Shown here piece after piece: positions 61,206 to 64,000 of a DNA stretch of 64,000 nucleotides. The translations under genes were made by a program, and so were the position numbers. The stretch is taken from positions 275,720 to 339,719 of the forward strand of contig NZ_JADG01000013.1 of NCBI RefSeq assembly GCF_000518265.1, given 5' to 3'. How positions within the stretch are numbered: the stretch's first letter is position 1; the number at the start of each line of letters is the position of its first letter. This DNA comes from Actinomadura oligospora ATCC 43269 (GTDB taxonomy: Bacteria > Actinomycetota > Actinomycetes > Streptosporangiales > Streptosporangiaceae). The notes beneath the pieces were generated by a model that was not told where the DNA came from, searched no databases, and worked only from the letters and a program-made list of their open reading frames with translations.

Positions 61206-62636
61206 ATGAGACCTCACGCACTCCGCACCTTCGTGGTGACCGGCATCGCGTTGTTCATGGTCACCCTCGACAACCTCATCGTCACGAACGCCCTGCCCGC
61301 CATCAGCGCAGACCTCGGCACCGGCCTCGAGGGGCTGCAGTGGACGGTCAACGCCTACACACTCACCTTCGCCGTCCTGCTGCTGCCCGCGGCGGCCGTC
61401 GCCGACCGGCACGGCCGGCGACGCCTGTTCATGCTCGGCATGGCCCTGTTCACGCTCGCCTCGGCCGCCGCGGCGCTCGCCCCCGGCATCGGCGTCCTCA
61501 TCGCGGCCCGGGCCGTCCAGGGCATCGGCAGCGCGATCGTCGCCCCGCTGACCCTCACCCTGCTCGCGCACGCCGTTCCGCCCGCCCGCCGGGCCGTCGC
61601 CCTGGCGGCATGGAGCGTGATGAGCGGCCTCGGCGTCGCCCTGGGCCCGATCGTCGGCGGCGCCGTCACCGAGTACGCCACCTGGGAGTGGATCTTCTGG
61701 ATCAACGTCCCCGCCGGACTGCTCGTGCTCGCACTCTCCCCGCGATTCCTGACCGAGAGCCACGGCTCCGCGCAGCGCCTCGACCCGCTCGGCACCGTCC
61801 TGGTCACCCTCGGCCTGCTCGGCGTCGTCCTCGGCCTGGTCCGCGGCAACGAGCACGGCTGGACGAGCCCCCAGGTCCTCGGCTCCGTCATCGCGGGCGC
61901 CGCCTTCCTCGCCGCGTTCCTCGTCCACGAGGCCCGCACACCGCACCCGATGCTCCCGCTGAGCCTGTTCCGCTCCCGCGGCTTCACCCTCGTGAACCTG
62001 ATCAGCCTCGCCATGTGCTTCGGCATGTTCGGCGTGACGTTCCTGCTGGTCCAGTTCCTGCAGCTGATCGGCCACATGTCCCCGCTCGAGGCCGGCGTCC
62101 GCACCCTGCCCTGGACGGCCATGCCGCTCCTGGTGGCCCCCCTCACCGCCCCGCTGGCATCCCGCCTGGGCACTCGCACGGTGCTCGTCCTGGCCCTGCT
62201 CTTCCAGTCCGCGGGCCTGGCCTGGCTGGCCGTCCGCCTCGCCCCCACCTTCGGCTATGGCGCCCTCGTCCCGGGCTTCGTCCTGGCGGGCATCGGCATG
62301 GGCCTGTTCTTCGCGCCGGTCACCCGTCTCGTCCTGGCCTTCGCTCCGGCCACCCAGACCGGAGTGGCGTCCGGCATCAGCAACGTCAGCCGCCAACTAG
62401 GCACCGTCCTCGGGGTGGCGGTCCTGGGCGCCGTGTTCACCGCCACCGGCGACATGACCACCCCCCACAACTTCGCCACCGGCGTCACCGCCGCCCTCTG
62501 GACCGCCTCAGCAGTCCTCGCCGCCGCCGCCCTGACCACCCTCGCCGTCCCCCGCTTCACCACACCCCCCACCCCCGCCCCCACCACCCCCAAGCCCCAG
62601 TCCACCCCCCAATCCACCCCAACCCCCACAACCTGA
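61206..62636 (+). CDS. MFS transporter, DHA2 (EmrB/QacA) drug efflux type
   Basis: A 476-residue, 14-helix proton-linked efflux pump. Typical segments are FMVTLDNLIVTNALPAI (helix 1, motif D1), ADRHGRRRLFMLGM (motif A) and SGLGVALGPIVGG (motif C). A Pro/Thr-rich tail of about 35 residues follows the last helix. ATG 61206 with AAGGAAG. Probably repressed by the upstream TetR. Confidence 0.93.
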   Translation: MRPHALRTFVVTGIALFMVTLDNLIVTNALPAISADLGTGLEGLQWTVNAYTLTFAVLLLPAAAVADRHGRRRLFMLGMALFTLASAAAALAPGIGVLIAARAVQGIGSAIVAPLTLTLLAHAVPPARRAVALAAWSVMSGLGVALGPIVGGAVTEYATWEWIFWINVPAGLLVLALSPRFLTESHGSAQRLDPLGTVLVTLGLLGVVLGLVRGNEHGWTSPQVLGSVIAGAAFLAAFLVHEARTPHPMLPLSLFRSRGFTLVNLISLAMCFGMFGVTFLLVQFLQLIGHMSPLEAGVRTLPWTAMPLLVAPLTAPLASRLGTRTVLVLALLFQSAGLAWLAVRLAPTFGYGALVPGFVLAGIGMGLFFAPVTRLVLAFAPATQTGVASGISNVSRQLGTVLGVAVLGAVFTATGDMTTPHNFATGVTAALWTASAVLAAAALTTLAVPRFTTPPTPAPTTPKPQSTPQSTPTPTT

Positions 62637-62747
62637 CCCCACCCAAGTCCCCACCCGGCCGCGCGCCCTCCCCTCCGCGCACGGCCCAACCCCATGGCGT
62701 GGCTCAACCCCACGGGTGGCTTAACCCCACGTGCAGCTCAAGCCCAC

Positions 62748-63135
62748 GCGTGGCCCAACCCCGGTGGAGGTTGGGCCCAACGGCGCTCAACGCCCGCAGG
62801 GGTAATCCCCGCGGGCATGGGCCTCTCCATGCGGCCCAATGCCGATGCGGCCGCATCCTGGCGGGGGTGGTCACGCGGGGCCCAAGGCCTCGGGCCCGCC
62901 CTCCGGTGAGCCTCGCCCCCGTGCGCGGCGCAATCCCTCGTGCGTGGCCCAACCCCGGTGGAGGTTGGGCCCAACGGCGCTCAACGCCCGCAGGGGTAAT
63001 CCCCGCGGGCATGGGCCTCTCCACGCGGCCCAATGCCGATGCAGCCCCCTCCCGGCGGGGTGGTCACGCGAGGCCCAAGGCATTGGGCCGCCCTCCAGTG
63101 GGCCTCGCCCCCGTGCCCGGCTGAATCCCATGCGC
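62748..63135. repeat. Two 194-base higher-order repeat units
   Basis: Units start at 62748 and 62942. Their first 100 bases agree at all but about one position; the second halves have drifted. A third partial copy is at about 63520-63700. Each has a near-perfect hairpin GCCCGCAGGGG-TAAT-CCCCGCGGGC. Confidence 0.85.
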
Positions 63136-63539
63136 GGCGCAACCCATGCGCGGCCCAACCCATGCGCGCGGCTTAACCCCCATGCGCGAGGTCAACCCCC
63201 AGGGATTGACCTCGCCATGCGGCTCAACCCCGTTTGGCGCGTTTCGCGTTCGGTCCAAGCCCCGAATGGCCCAACCTTGTGTGAACCACCCCCGCATGGC
63301 TCACGCCCGTGTGGCCCAAGTCCCTTGTGGCAAGCGCCGTGTGGGCAAGCGCCGTGATGGGACCCGCCCCCGCGCGGCTCAACCCGATGCGCGCGGCCAA
63401 ACCCCGTTCGGCTCGTCTCGCGTGCGCCCAAGCCCCGTATGGCCCCCTGTGTGAACCACCCCCACGGGACTCAACGCCGTGCGGCCCAAGCGTCGTGTGG
63501 GGCCCGCCCCCGCGCGGCTCAACCCCGCGCGCGGCCCAA

Positions 63540-63583
63540 CCCCTGCGGACGTTGGGCCCAAGGGGGCCCAACGTCCGCAGGGG
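63540..63583. repeat. 44-base palindrome in the array
   Basis: Twenty-base perfect arms (63540-63559 CCCCTGCGGACGTTGGGCCC; 63564-63583) around AAGG. It replaces the weaker hairpin of the other copies. Confidence 0.9.
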
Positions 63584-63923
63584 TTAACCCCGTAGGCATG
63601 GGCCTCTCCACGCGGCCCAATGCCCAATGCGGCCCCTCTCGGCGGGGGTGGTCATGCGAGGCCCAAGCGTTGGGTGGGCCCGCCCCCCCCCGCGCGGCTC
63701 AACACCCACGCGGCCCGAGCCCCTGCGGGGTTTGGCCCCCGCCGGGCCCAAAGCCCGCAGGGCCGACCCGCACGGGCCTCGCCCTCCGCGCGGCTCAACC
63801 ACGTGTTCGGCTCAACCACGCGTTCGGTCCCATCCACGTTCGGTCCAACTCACGTCCGGTCCCACCCTTCATGTGGCCCCCCGCGGTCCCCCCGTGGCCC
63901 CCACGCGGTCCCCACGCGGTCCC

Positions 63924-64000
63924 CTCCGCGTGGTTCACCCTCCGCGTGGTTCACCCTCCGCGTGGTTCACCCTCCACGTGGTTCACCCTCCACGTGGTTC
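63924..64000. repeat. 16-base tandem repeat at the right edge
   Basis: CTCCGCGTGGTTCACC repeated about 4.8 times, the last two with CTCCACG in place of CTCCGCG, running off the window. Confidence 0.9.

Larger units (their letters stand above)
62637..64000. repeat. Degenerate short-unit repeat array, no gene
   Basis: The last 1.36 kb is made of variants of a unit about 16-18 bases long centred on GCGYGGCYCAACCCC, e.g. GGCTCAACCCC and GCGGCCCAACCC. Many open frames exist on both strands but all are simple products of the repeat, with no ribosome-binding site or known motif. It continues past the right edge. Confidence 0.8.

Noticed and set aside
62637..64000. CRISPR array or short proteins in the repeat region
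   Set aside because: Units are degenerate and adjacent, without unique spacers, and no cas genes are present; the translated products are simple repeats.

Overview
The window reads as part of a high-GC Gram-positive chromosome. Codon third positions are almost all G or C, GTG starts are common, and the genes lie in long translationally coupled operons joined by ATGA, GTGA or TGATG overlaps. The content (menaquinone-type complex I with an adjacent polyprenyl diphosphate synthase, HadA/HadB, a PPOX-type oxidoreductase, KorAB, a second incomplete nuo cluster beside htpX) points to an actinomycete of the Streptosporangiales/Streptomycetales type, perhaps Actinomadura-like. The family placement is inference. 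From memory, the gene order from nuo through korAB, nuo2, htpX, tRNA-Tyr, rpmG and murB resembles the conserved chromosomal core of Streptomyces.

Layout. 1-10829: the end of the main complex I operon (nuoG truncated at the left edge, then nuoH-I-J-K-L-M-N) and a polyprenyl diphosphate synthase likely to make the menaquinone tail. 10.9-16.1 kb: a small secreted protein, RarD, MsrA, then a patch of small accessory genes (unknown, DUF4288, DUF4291, tiny membrane proteins, a thioesterase) with visibly lower GC and a duplicated piece of the msrA 3' end. 16.5-27.1 kb: an ABC permease coupled to an unusual hydrolase-ATPase fusion, a TetR/MFS pair in which the transporter carries three transthyretin-like repeats, a YceI protein with the same kind of repeat, and a low-complexity protein with a SecD-like end. 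27.7-30.6 kb: korAB. 31.2-35.3 kb: three paralogous membrane-anchored lipoprotein-fold-like proteins. 35.5-45.9 kb: the second nuo cluster (A-B-C-H-I-J-K-L-M-N, without D, E, F and G). 46-57.1 kb: htpX, nadE, yajQ, tRNA-Tyr, a LytS/LytR two-component pair, a secreted hydrolase, a PPOX protein, signal peptidase I, a PP2C-like protein, an unknown gene divergent from an acyl-CoA dehydrogenase. 57.3-62.6 kb: tRNA-Thr, tRNA-Met, rpmG, hadA-hadB, murB, and a TetR/MFS drug-efflux pair. 62.6-64.0 kb: a repeat array with no convincing gene.

How they work together. KorAB would reduce ferredoxin with electrons from 2-oxoglutarate. The second nuo cluster keeps the whole proton-pumping arm and the NuoB/NuoI Fe-S subunits but has no NADH-oxidising module, so it could accept electrons from ferredoxin instead (inference). 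The two TetR/MFS pairs each have a palindrome lying inside a recognisable promoter. Several 3' gene ends (nuoH2, nuoJ2, the LytR-type regulator, msrA) carry short duplications of their stop-codon region, a recurring local theme.
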